Positions 12,395 to 23,527 of a DNA stretch of 64,000 nucleotides are shown one piece after another. The notes below the pieces were generated by a model, which did no database searches, was not told the origin of the DNA, and worked only from the letters and a program-made list of their open reading frames with translations. This DNA is from Chamaecrista fasciculata (Eukaryota; Streptophyta; Magnoliopsida; Fabales; Fabaceae): positions 110,647 through 174,646 of the forward strand of contig QANZ01023036.1 of the NCBI GenBank assembly GCA_003254925.1, written 5' to 3'. The number at the start of each line of letters is the position of its first letter. The first letter of the stretch is position 1. Made by a program: the position numbers and the translations under genes.

Positions 12395-13335
12395 GCAAAA
12401 GACATGTTGGTGCCCCTAATATTTGGGGTCAGTTTTAGTTATACCATCAACGTTTGTGATACCTCACATTTTGAGCGTTCGCCTACTTGACCATTGGATT
12501 TGGTCAAACCAGGCCCCCGTACTCTTCGAGGCTACCCTTGACTCGGTTAGACTCACGCTGCACGCACGATGGCCATGTTCCACTTTCTTCGGGCTGCCAC
12601 TTCTTCCATAGCTGCAAATCATGGGTCTAAACGTGCAGGAGTCTTCTCTGACCATCAACTCTCTCCTCTACTCTATAAATACTCCCATATTTCACCAAAA
12701 AAGGTTAGCTTCTATTCATACTCTCAATTTACTCACCTTCACATCGAATTCTATCTAACTTGATCGTTGGAGTATCCTTCACAGGGCCCATTGTGAAGTC
12801 TTTTGCAGGTTTACTTCGCAACTCGTGCTCTAGCAGCCCCCTAACTTGAACTCGGTAAGCATTTGGTTTATTCTAGTTTATCAATTTGTTTTGTGTCAGT
12901 TATGCCCTCAACGTTTCACATTGTTGTCAATTATACCCTAACCTCTAACTCCGTTAATTAAATTGACGGAAAAAGCTGATGTATCAGCTGACTGGGCTTG
13001 GAGGCCGTCATTGAATTCAAGAGGTCAAAAAACCTTTCCGGCGAGGTTCGTCTTCTCCGGCGAACTTTTCGGCGAGATATATGGCAACTCCGACGACTAC
13101 AAAAACTCTTAATCTAATGTTTTTTTGAGCTCCCAAGTTCAATGACGGCAACCATTGACCCAGTCAGCTGACACATCAACTTTTTCCGTCAATCTAATTG
13201 ACGGAGTTAGAGGTTAGGGTATAATTGACAACAATGTGAAACGTTGGGGGCATAACTGACACAAAACAAACGTTGGGGGCATAACTGAAACTGACCCAAA
13301 ACATTAAGGACACCAACAAATCTTTTGCTTTTTTT
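12395..13335. repeat. Composite foldback element with outer and inner inverted repeats
   Basis: Outer arms: GCAAAAGACATGTTGGTG at the left and its near complement CACCAACAAATCTTTTGC at the right, about 65 bp each. Inner arms: about 12885-13020 (GTCAGTTATGCCCTCAACGT through TTGACGGAAAAAGCTGATG) pair with about 13135-13270. The left side between outer and inner arms is filled by GC-richer DNA with LTR-like features (12460-12860). The inner spacer at 13020-13130 is rich in CCGGCGA motifs. Confidence 0.7.
12460..12860 (+). mobile_element. LTR-like fragment (promoter and R/U5 type) inside the foldback
   Basis: This block is richer in GC than its surroundings and has a clear TATA-type promoter (CTATAAATACTCCC near 12672). 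It is followed by TTGATCGTTGGAGTATCCTT and a TTTTGCAGGT stretch, an arrangement I associate with R/U5 parts of plant Ty3-type LTRs. It has no pol domain and no second LTR. Whether it was captured by the foldback or inserted later is not clear. Confidence 0.4.
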
Positions 13336-13975
13336 TAAATTATAGCTTAAGATTAACATAATTACAAGAGAGTTAAGATTTTAGGAGAATAATCTTGTAA
13401 ATTTTGTAAGACATTATTATCCTATTAAAATATATAAGATTCACAATCTTGAAAATAAATATATGAAACAGTACAAAAATATTATATTACTCACTATCTA
13501 ATATTGTAAAAATATTTTCCCAATATGACTCATTTTAGTCCTTAAATTATATGGGGAATTTTGTTTTGGCCCCTAATCTAATTATTGTTCCATTTTGGTT
13601 ATTAAAATTCTATATTTGTTTCATTGTTAATTTCAATTATAATTCCGTTTGATTTCTACCAGTTTTTGCTCAGTTGGACACTTAATTATAACAATTTTTC
13701 TCTTTCATGAATCATGTATAATAAGTGAGCCGACAGAAGTATAAAGAAGAACATCCATCCTTAAAAATAATAACTAAATTTATTTTTAATTTGTGACTAA
13801 AAAGAAAGATTTTTTTTTCTCTTACTCAATTTACTTTTTTTTTTTGGAACCAAAATGAATTTCATTCCAAAAACAGCAAGAATACAAACACCAATCACAA
13901 AACAGCAAAAAAACCAAAGAAACTAACCCCATACAGAAGCAATACACAACAAACCCAGAAAAACAAAACAGACAA

Positions 13976-16900
13976 TCAACCCACCCCAGTAGCTTCATCT
14001 AAGCATCCAACATCCTTCCTCAAAATGTAAAAAAGAGAAGATGGGGGTGAACACACCCAATTCCTAGGACACATCTCCTCAGAACCCTTCTTGGCTAGCC
14101 AATCAGCAGACATATTTGCTCTCCTATTCACAAATTTAAAAACCAAACCTTCCACAGACTTAGCAAGAGCAACCACATCTTCCAACACTGCTGAGCATCT
14201 CCAATTCACATCACACGAGCCATTATTCACAGCATCCACCAAAGTTTTGCAGTCAGATTCTACTATCACATTTCTACAATTTAATGCACAAATCATGCTC
14301 AACCCTCTTCTTAAAGCAACAGCTTCTGCCATTATAGCAGAATTCACAATGCAACTACCACTAAAACCATCTATCACCACACCAGCCTCATTTCTAATAA
14401 TGACACCAACTCCCCCTTTCCCATTAGACTCCTTGAAAGCCCCATCAGTATTGACCTTCAAGAAACCTTGCTCTGGAGCCTCCCAATTACTCAAACTTCT
14501 GCCAACATTCATCAAACTTCTATTCATCGTACCAGCAATGTCATTGGCAGTTACAAACTCAAACACTCCCTGATTAATTTTCTCACACACCCCAGCCGGG
14601 TTCAAAACATTATTCTCCATTACCACATTACATCTCTCTTTCAAAATATGCCAACAGGTGAACCCAAAATAGCACCTAGCAACATCATCCACATCAGAAT
14701 TATTAACCAAGAAGTCTTCACACCACTTCCCAAAACTAGATACTCTCTCCAGCCTAATTCTGACATTAGCATTGCACCCAAACCACACTCTTTGAGCCCA
14801 TTCACAGCACAACAGCATATGTTCAATAGATTCTTCTTCCTGAAAGCAAATAGAACACAGTGAAGAACTCCCACATCTTCTTTTACACAAATTACTATTT
14901 GTAGAAAGAGCTCCCACACATGCCCTCCAAAGAAAATGCTGTATCTTTGGAGGGAAATAACAACTCCAAAGAGCTTTCCAGGGCCTATCTGAAGCAACAA
15001 AAGAAGAGCTGGCCACCCCTGCCTTCTGCTATCAACCTCACCCTTTGCACAGAAATAACCACTTTTGACAGAATATCTGCCATCAGTAGTACCAGACCAT
15101 ATCAACCTATCAGCAGCAAAACCCAGAGACAGTGGGATCTTCAAAATTGCATTACAATCATCTTCAGAGATCCAATTCTTCAACTCTCCCAGACACCATT
15201 TCCCATTCTCAATAACTTCATCAACCATCTGCAAATTACACTCCAACCCTGGTTGAACATTCTCCAGAACATTATTAGAACACCCTGTTGGGAATTGTAG
15301 GCGCCTAACGCAGCGGAAGCAAAATAAAATTAAAATAAAACACGCTAGGTCCTAAAATTCCCGAACGGATCCGCTAGTAGAATTTAAAACTTTTATAGAT
15401 AGTGGTATACCTCACGAGTTTCAATCCTCTGNCCCTAGGGCACAATCTCCAACACACCCTGGAACCCAGATATCTTCCCATATTCTAACTTTACTCCCAT
15501 CACCTATTCTCCACGTAAGTTTTTTTGCCAAAAAGTACATTCCAACAAGAAGACTGGATCATCCCCAGGATGCTCTAGATCCTTTCCTAGCTTCCATCAA
15601 TGAGCCATTTGGAAAATAAATTCCCTTCAACTGCCTGGCCCATAACTCATCTGGATTACACAGCAACCTCCAAGCTTGCTTAGCAAGCAATGTATCATTA
15701 AAGCATGAAAAATCTCTAAATCCCATCCCTCCATGCTTCTTAGATTTAGTTAATTTGTGCCAAGCAACCCAATGGATCTTACCCTCTCCCCCTTGTTTCC
15801 CCCAGAAAAAGTCAGAGATCAAACTATCAAGTTGCATACAAGTTCTTTTTGGAAACTTAAAACAATTCATGGCATACGAAGGTACAGCATTACAAACAGT
15901 CTTTATAAGTACCTCTCTCCCAGCGTGAGAGAGATATCTCTGCTTCCAACCACCCATTTTCCTTCTCACCTTATCAACACCAAACCCTAAAGCTGATATT
16001 TTTGACCTCTCACAAACAGCAGGCAACCCCAAATATAACCCATGAATACCTTGAACATTGATACCCAGGCAGCCACAAATATCATCCTTCAAAGCCTGAC
16101 TAGTTTTAGCAGAGAAGAACAACCCAGACTTGTCAAGATTGACATCCTGACTAGAAGCTGTGCAGTATACATCAAGGATTCTTCTCATCTCTGTGCAGTT
16201 CTCCACACTAGCCCTCATGAAAAACAATGCATTATCTGCAAAAAAACAATGAGAGAGTCCAGGGCATCCTCTTGCCAACTTAATACCCTTCAACTGTCCC
16301 TGCACACACGCTCTACTAACAAGCTTTGATAAAACATCAGCTACCAAAATAAACAAATATAGTGATAATGGATCACCCTGGCGCAGCCCCCTTTCAGGAA
16401 CAAAATCAGCAACAACACTGCCTTCCAATAACATACTATATCTAACAGTGCAAACACACTCCATAATGAGCTCCACCCAAGCCTCATAAAACCCCAATTT
16501 CAACAAAATAGCTCTTAGAAAATCTCATTCAATCCTATCATAAGCCTTCTTCATGTCCATTTTGATGGCCACCTCACATCTATTCCCAGACCTTTTATTC
16601 CTCAGATAATGATAAGCCTCATGCGCCACAAAGACATTATCTTGTATAAGCCTCCCTGGTACAAAGGCCCTCTGCTCCTCTGAAACAATTCTAGGCAGCA
16701 CATCTTTCATTCAATTCACAATCACTTTAGAAATTACTTTGTAAGCAAAATTACACAAGCTAATAGGCCTGAATTGTGATACCCATTCAGGCCTATCAAC
16801 TTTAGGTATCAGCACAATATCAGTCTTATTCAAATCCCCCAACTCACCACTACTACCAAAGAAATTAACAACCATTTCAATTATCTTCTCAGCAATACAA

Positions 16901-18342
16901 TCCCAAGATGCTTAAAAGAAAACCCCAGAAAACCCATCAGGCCCTGGAGCTTTATCTTTGCCTAACTGAAACACTGCATTTGTAACTTCCATTCTTTCAA
17001 TAGGCTTCATCAAATCATTGTTGATCTCAACAGATATCACCTCATCAACCACCCCAAGAGCTTCATCAAACTCCCTTACACCTTCAGATCTGAACAGTTC
17101 AGCAAAGAAATTTTTAAAGCTCTCAGCAATGATACGGTCATCCTCCACCCACTCACCATCACCAATTCTAATTTTAACTATTTTATTCCTTTGTCTTCTT
17201 TGCACAGTTACCAAGTGAAAGAACTTAGAGTTCTTATCACCATATTTTATCCAATTTAACCTGGATCTCTGCCCCCAATACCCCTCCTCTACCTTCCATC
17301 TCTCCTCTATTTCATTAACCAACAATTGAACTTCAGCAGCAACCTGTTCAGTCCAAATACCCTCCTTAAGACACACTATTTTCCCTTTCAGATCTTCAAT
17401 AATCCTCTTATTATTAGGAAAATTAGATCTACTCCAAACTCTCAGCACACCTTCACAATTCTGCAATCTGCTAACCACTTTAGAAACATGATCATGTCTC
17501 AAGCTATCATTGCCATTTCTCCAGCCTCTACTAACAGCTTCAAGAAAGCTTCACCCAAAAACTCTCAAAACAAAATCTCCTTTGTCCCCTTCTAACCTTA
17601 TGAAACAGATCCATAATAATTAAACAATGATCACTATGAACCATTTCATTATGTATGATTAAAGCCAAAGGAAACCTACTTCTAAAGACTGCATTGCAAA
17701 CACCTCTATCAATTCTTTCTCTGATAAAAGAATCCACACCCTAACCATTAGACCATGTGAAATTGCAGCCCTTGAATCCCATATCACACATATCACACTC
17801 ATGCATCCATCACCTAAACCTTGCAAACAAACTAGGAAGTCTGTAATTACCCCCGTGTTTCTCAGAGTGATGCAAAATATCATTGAAATCGCCCAAACAA
17901 ACCCATGCCTCATCCTCAGGAGGTCTCAATTCATGCATATAGTACTCCAAAAACCCTCTCTATCTTGATGATTTGGAGGCCCATACACAAAAGAAACAAA
18001 GCAACCATTCTCCATAAAAGAAGCATTCACTTCAGCATGTATAACATTCTTTGAAACTTCCAAAAAATTCATACTAACCCCATCCCTCCACCAAACAACA
18101 AGACCTCCTCCAATACCCACAGGATCCACATACAAGCTTTTTTCAAACTCAAAACTTCTTCTTCTAACCCTCTCCATCCTTCCTGACCCTACTTTTGTCT
18201 CCATAAGAAAAACAATAACAAGTTTCACCCTCCCACACACCTCTTTCAGCTCTCTAATTGTCGAGGAAGAGGCAAATCCTCGACAGTTCCAGGAAATCAT
18301 ACTCATTGCTCCATTGTGGCTGCTTCTGGCCAGCCACCACAA
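13976..18342 (-). pseudogene. LINE ORF2 (endonuclease, RT, RNase H), broken
   Basis: The N-terminal endonuclease domain starts with MISWNCRGF and carries the FLMETK motif (18342-17500). RT blocks include DKAPGPDGFSGVFF (about 16920), FVPGRLIQDN, KMDMKKAYDRIEW-type (about 16530), GLRQGDPLS (about 16390) and FFADNALFF (about 16240). A zf-RVT region (LWRACVG, CSICFQEEESIEHML) is at 14960-14800, and RNase H (VNTDGAFKE, AEAVALRRG, ADWLAKKG) at 14460-14080. The second RT aspartate is lost (ADN), several stops and frame changes split the frame, and a solo LTR lies between RT and zf-RVT. Confidence 0.88.
15286..15454. mobile_element. Solo LTR (169 bp) inserted in the LINE
   Basis: Begins TGTTGG and ends CCAACA, perfect 6-bp inverted ends of LTR type, and is flanked by a 5-bp TSD, CACCC, at 15281-15285 and 15455-15459. 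Removing it with one TSD copy rejoins the LINE sequence between the RT and zf-RVT regions. There is an N at 15432, so the exact internal length is uncertain; a longer element could have been collapsed in assembly. The GGCGCCTAACGCAGCGGAAG stretch inside may help family assignment. Confidence 0.85.
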
Positions 18343-18346
18343 CCAT

Positions 18347-19815
18347 TTACCAGACCTCCATCTTCAATCCCAATCTCAAAAAGTGACACACCACCCCTTC
18401 TCTGATCACAACACCCCTAGCCCTCCCAACAGAAGAAGAACTCACATCACCCTTCTCCCACCTCCTAACCTCAGATAAAACTGTACTTCTCCCTTCCTTC
18501 AAACCCAGCCCTACACCATTCCTCTCATCACAACAACCTGAAATATCAGTTCTAACTTTCTTTCCTCTTCTAATCTCATCCTTCTTAATCACAACTGCTT
18601 GTAAACTATCCACTAACTCTTTTTGCACTTCCCCACTGATCTTATTCTTCTCACTCTCTTTATCATCATCCTTTGGAAACTCCACATAGTAATCAACATT
18701 ACTACATACAATTTCATTCAAACTGCCCTCCCTATTACCACTTCTCACCATATCCTTCAATTTTTTTACACTAACCGTCTTCTTTCTTCTCACATTCCTT
18801 CCACTCAATTCATCACTCACCATTTCCTTCTCAACTTCTACATCTTTAAACTCAACATTATCAGACACACAAACATTATCTGCTACTAGATAACTACCAC
18901 ATTACATAGCATTCTTGCAGCAATTCATATCATTATCAACAGCAACTGATTTAATACAATCGAATACTCTCTTACTCTTAACTACAGGTATACAACTTAA
19001 AACAGCATAAGAGCATTCAACATCTTTAGATTTTACCTCATCAGCGCCAGAATCCTGTCTGCAATCCTCATTATTTGCCATTTCCACACCTTCCATATCC
19101 AAACACACCACAACCTCTCCAGATCTGCACGACACAGCTTCGATCCATGCTCCAAACCTTGGATCATTCAGATTTACCACTGACATAATCCTTTATGCAT
19201 CACAATCTCTTGAATCATGACTTATAACACCGCACTTATAGCAGAAGATCTGAAGCTTCTCATATTTCACTACAATCCAACATTTCCCAAGCCTTGGCCT
19301 GGAAATCCAGAATCCATCTGTCAGAGTTTCATCAATGTTAATCCAAACTCTGATCCTCAAGAAGTAACGAACAACAACGCTATTAACGATCGGTCTCTCA
19401 TATTCTATGACTTCTCCGATCTTCGAACCAATCTTCATAATATTTTCATTCGTAAATCCTTCAATCGGAATTCCATGCACTTGGATCCAATAAGGACTTC
19501 GTTTCCACTACAAATCACTCATCGGCACAAAAGGCATGTGCTCTTGAACAATCAACAGAAAACCTAAGATCAACCATGGCCTATCCCTTAAAATTCACGC
19601 ACATTCCAAATAATCCTCAAACGAGAACAAGAAACAGCCATTCTCACCATCTACAATCTTCACTTCCTTCTTCAGATTCCATGCTTTGAGAATCATTGAT
19701 TTCACCGTACCTTTATTCAGATTTTTTTTGACATAACCTTCCCTATCAAAGTTCTGCTACTCGTCTCCTTCACGCTCTCATTGCTCCAATCCAGATCTAG
19801 AAAATCGCACTCCAT
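18347..19815 (-). pseudogene. LINE ORF1, Gag-like nucleic-acid-binding protein, broken
   Basis: Starts near 19815 (MECDFLDLDWSNE) and runs to a stop at about 18347. The N-terminal part resembles the DUF4283 region of plant LINE ORF1 (RDRPWLI, then a VHGIPIEGFTNEN block). A CCHC zinc knuckle (CYKCGVISHDSRDC) lies around 19200-19240. The C-terminal part is charged and low in complexity. In-frame stops occur after FEDYLECA and near the PMSDL stretch, with another break after the knuckle, so no intact protein is made. ORF2 begins a few bases downstream. Confidence 0.8.
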
Positions 19816-20242
19816 AGCTCATAAACAATCAAGAAATCTCACGAACACTCTTACAAAATCTCACCAAAGCACTCTCAATCAAGATAGATCTCAGAAACCG
19901 AAGAAATTTTCACCAGAAAAACTGCCTAACAAACTTTTGAACAAACTCTCATATTTTAGCTTCCCGCCAAAAAAGAGAGAGAAAACTCCCACGCGCGGAG
20001 AGAAAAAAAATTGAGTAATTGAATTGATTCTTACCAATCTTCTTACTCAATTTACTTATTAAGACATATATGAGAGAAAAATCGCCCATCTTAGTTGTTT
20101 AAGTTAGAGATAATGCTAGAAATAAGACGAAATTATATTTTAGACTAGTAATGGAACAAATGAAAAAGTTTGAAGCCCAAAACAAAAATTCACCCTTTAA
20201 TTTAAGGACTAAAATAAGATTTCGACCTAAATTTAACTCAAT

Positions 20243-20650
20243 AAATTATTATTTGGGCAAAAACACTAATTTCATCTCCAAACTTTACACCAACTGTCAA
20301 TTTCGTCCCCGATCAATATTTTTTTGCAGTCAATTTTGTCTCCAATATTTTACATTTTGGTCAAATTTGTATTTTGACTAACTCCTTTCTATAAATTAAT
20401 GATCGATTACATCACGTTTTTCAATATGATTAAGATTTGAGTATCTTTTATCTATCAATTATATATATATATATATTATTAACCACGTAGATTCTATCGT
20501 TAATATTTGGCTAAAATAAGAGTAAAGAATAAAATTGACTAAAATGTGAAACATTTGGAATGAAATTGACTGAAAAAAAAATTAAGGATGAAATTGACAT
20601 TTGGTATAAAATTTATGGACCAAAATAGTACTTTTGTCTATAACTTTCTA
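20243..20650. repeat. Foldback element upstream of RPL5
   Basis: The left arm (TTTGGGCAAAAACACTAATT, TGTCAATTTCGTCCCCGATC, TTTTGCAGTCAATTTTGTC) is mirrored by the right arm (TGGACCAAAATAGTACTTTT, GGATGAAATTGACATTTGG, AATGAAATTGACTGAAAAA). Arms are about 130 bp and imperfect, around a TA-rich centre. It lies about 270 bp upstream of the RPL5 start codon, so it may border the promoter. Confidence 0.7.
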
Positions 20651-20924
20651 ATAAATAATTAAACTAAAATTTTAGTCCAACACCCATTTATTTTTTATTT
20701 TTGCTCAAGCACCCTTCTACTTATCTCTTATTTAGAATACATCCCTTATCCATTCACCAAATGAGACTGACCGTGAATCTCGCCAATATTACTCATATGT
20801 CCCAGTGGCAAGCCTCGTAAATAAATTCAACTCCCAGTGCATTTATTTCATTTAGGTTCCCACACTCTAAGCTAAACGTCTTTCTTCAAGCTTGAAAACC
20901 CAATCCACTGTAACCACTATCGCC

Positions 20925-23527
20925 ATGGCTAATCCTTCGCTTCTTCTTCAGTCTTCTACGTCGTCGTTTTTGGGTCAATTTCCGGTTTTCCCAGCTCCAT
21001 TTTCCTCCAGAATCACTCACAGAAACGTGAATGGAGGTGCGGTGGTGCCGGTGAAGGCCACGGCAGCCGGAATTGTTCTGGTGGAGAAGTCCGAGTCGGA
21101 GAAGGTCCATCGCCTCAAAACTACTTACACTGAGAAAATCGTTCCTTTGCTTATGGAAGAATTCTCCTATACCAATAAGCATCAGGTTACGAAGTTGCTT
21201 TACTTCTCAATTTTACAGTGTGAAAATTTAGCCGAACTCTTGGAATTTGGGGTTTCAAGGGTTTTTCACAGCGAGAATTGATAATTGTTTTTGTTAATGT
21301 CTTAATGAGGTTCTATAGTTTTGTTATATAGGAGAACGATAGAAGCATGATAGGTGATTTTGCGGTTAGGAAGTTGCTTTACTTCTCAATTTCACAGTGT
21401 GAAAATTTAGCTGAACTCTTGGAATTTAGGGTTTCAAGGGTTTTTCACAGCGAGAATTGATAATTGTTTTTGTTAATGTCTTAATGAGGTTTTATAGTGT
21501 GATTTTGCTTTTGTTTTGAAATTTTGAGATTTTTTTTTTTCTTTTCCTTCTCAGGTCCCTAAAATTGAGAAGATTGTGGTTAACTGTGGTATTGGAGAAG
21601 CTGCACAAAATGCAAAAGGTTTGGATGCGGCAATGAATGATCTAGCAGTAATTACTGGACAGAGGCCTGTTAAGACACGAGCGAGGGCTTCCATTGCCAC
21701 CTTCAAGATCAGGGAAGGTCAACCCCTTGGAATTGCTGTGACACTCAGAGGAAAGGTGAGGATGTAGTATTCAATAGATATCTCTTTATGAATATTCTAA
21801 TTTATAATCTGAATATCTATTGCTTGTGCATGATAAGATGGACAATTTAATCTAATAATGATTAGATATACAAATTTTAGTAGGGCTCTACATTTGACAT
21901 GTTTGTATGTTTATTTATGATTGGTTTATTAGTCCCCAGTTAACTTCTAGACATCCAGACTGCCTAAGAAATTTTCAACAATGTGGGTGACATGACACTG
22001 ACTTATGACAACTAAGCTGTTAATGGCCTCGGTTATGTGTGATTATTATTTGCAAAATAGTCTAGGTTATGATATGCTTGTTTGGATCTGAATTAACACT
22101 GCCAGGAGAAAGAGGCTTGAATGTTAAGCATGTAACAAGTAGCTACTGTTTACTTAAAATTTGTGCCTTGTTGCATCTTAGGATTGTGTTTAAACTTATT
22201 GATATCTCTTAAGAGAAAGATGAAATAAATGCAGTATGAGTAATGGAAGATACTCTGGATGCGCTTGATTTCTCAATCAAGGCACCTCCTCAGTATTTGG
22301 TAAGTAGTGGTTCTAAATGTTGACTATGGATTCAAGGACATGTACATTGTACTCAAATGGTTGAATAATGTTTCTAGAATGCCAGATTCCGTTCTTCACT
22401 TTCGAAACCAAATTAAGAATAGATCATTATAGATGCTTTATGGGTCTGCAAAAATTTTTTTTCACAGTTTTAGATTAAACAATCAAACATTATCAGGCAA
22501 TAGCAAATGTTTGCATAGGAAGAGGGAAACGTTACTCGTCCTTTATCTTTTGTCCCTGTTTATTTTTTCTGCGGTGTCTGGGTTTTGGGGCAGCAGGGAG
22601 CAGAAGTCATTGTTGTGAAGGAAAGGGATCCCCTGAAAAACTTAATGAAATGAAGTGAGAAAGAGATAGGAAGGGATAGAGAGAGAAACTCAATATCAAT
22701 AATAGTCTAGTGTATAGGTTACACTTCCCTATTTTATTTTCTCTCCAAACTTTACATGACCTTAACACATCAGAACTTCGGTGAATCTTATTCCTGTGGT
22801 GAACTAGTATTCTTCTGGTTAGGCTGAATTTTTAAATGGTCACTTGTTCTCAACAAGCAATTTATAAACTTGACAGTTTGTGGAGTTTCCATATGCCAAA
22901 CTTTCTGCCGTTGAATAATATGGTCATAAATTCTGTGTTTATGATGTCTATTGGAACTTGGAACGTTTTCTTATAATCAATTGTTAGAACATTAGTGTTC
23001 CATTCATTTCCCAGTTTTACATGAGTTGACAACTTAATTACACATTCCTGCTCCTGCATGCTTTGAGATGATGCATTGATTCTACTTGCAGTAGCAAAAC
23101 CACAATTTGTAATAAAAAATAACTGGTATGTTTTTTTTCCCACATAGCAATCTAATACTGCATATGTATTGTTTGATTTTGACAGATGATGTTCTCATTC
23201 CTAGACCGGGTCATCAACTTAGGGCTTCCTAGGACTAGGGATTTCCAAGGTATTAACTCCAACAGCTTCGATGGGCACGGAAACTACAGCATTGGCATTA
23301 AGGACCAGAGTGTGTTCCCAGAAATTAGGTTTGATGCCATTGGTACACCTAGAGGGATGGATATCTGTATAACAACGACGGCGAATACTGATCAAGAGGC
23401 ACACAAATTGCTTTCTCTTATGGGCATGCCATTCAGAGAGGGAAGTGGTCCTGCAACTACAGTTCGCGAGAAGAAGCTTAAATCTCATCATTTTGACTCA
23501 AAATCTAAGGGAAAACCAAGAAAGTGA
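20925..23527 (+). CDS. RPL5: Plastid 50S ribosomal protein L5 (uL5c), nuclear-encoded
   Basis: Exons 20925-21185, 21555-21755 and 23186-23527 join in frame to 267 residues. The start sits in CGCCATGGCT, a good plant context. The first ~45 residues are Ser/Thr/Pro-rich with few acidic residues, a chloroplast transit peptide. The mature part has the uL5 fold sequence: [74 protein letters not shown], and a C-terminal end GIDICIT-like block followed by LLSLMGMPF. uL5 binds 5S rRNA in the large subunit central protuberance (family knowledge). The Lys-rich tail after PFRE is normal for plant plastid forms. It reads as intact. Intron 1 carries a tandem duplication starting at the splice donor. Confidence 0.96.
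21186..21500 (+). repeat. Tandem duplication in RPL5 intron 1, about 179-bp period
   Basis: The start of intron 1 (GTTACGAAGTTGCTTTACTT at 21186) is repeated from about 21365 (GTTAGGAAGTTGCTTTACTT) with only a few differences, through the TTAATGAGGTT stretch. The duplication begins exactly at the donor GT, so the second copy has a donor-like GCG/GTTAGG. The exon itself is not duplicated. Confidence 0.85.

Larger units (their letters stand above)
13837..20040 (-). mobile_element. LINE retrotransposon (L1-type), full length but inactive
   Basis: A 17-bp TSD (TCTTACTCAATTTACTT) lies at 13820-13836 and 20041-20057. A T-run just inside the left copy is the poly(A) tail of a minus-strand element, so its 5' end is at about 20040. 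Order in the sense direction: leader, ORF1 with a DUF4283-like region and CCHC knuckle, ORF2 with APE endonuclease, reverse transcriptase, zf-RVT and RNase H. Both ORFs are broken, and the RT catalytic motif reads FADN instead of the usual Y/FADD. A solo LTR interrupts ORF2 at 15286-15454. The intact TSD and tail point to a complete insertion rather than a truncated one. Confidence 0.92.
13505..20235. repeat. Foldback or long-TIR element split by the LINE insertion
   Basis: The left part (about 13505-13640) reads TTTTAGTCCTTAAATTATA then TTTTGTTTTGGCCCC. The right part (about 20145-20235) carries the inverted counterpart (AAGCCCAAAACAAAAATTCA, TTTAATTTAAGGACTAAAAT). The two halves are separated by the LINE and its 17-bp TSD, so the arms were one small element before insertion. 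Only the edges belong to it. Confidence 0.5.

Noticed and set aside
14091-14863. Plus-strand open frames of 131-160 residues
   Set aside because: They lie opposite the LINE RNase H and zf-RVT regions, have Ser/Thr/Pro-rich composition typical of antisense shadows and no family motif.
13505-20235. A host gene carrying the RNase H domain at 14000-14500
   Set aside because: The domain order and the 17-bp TSD place it in LINE ORF2.
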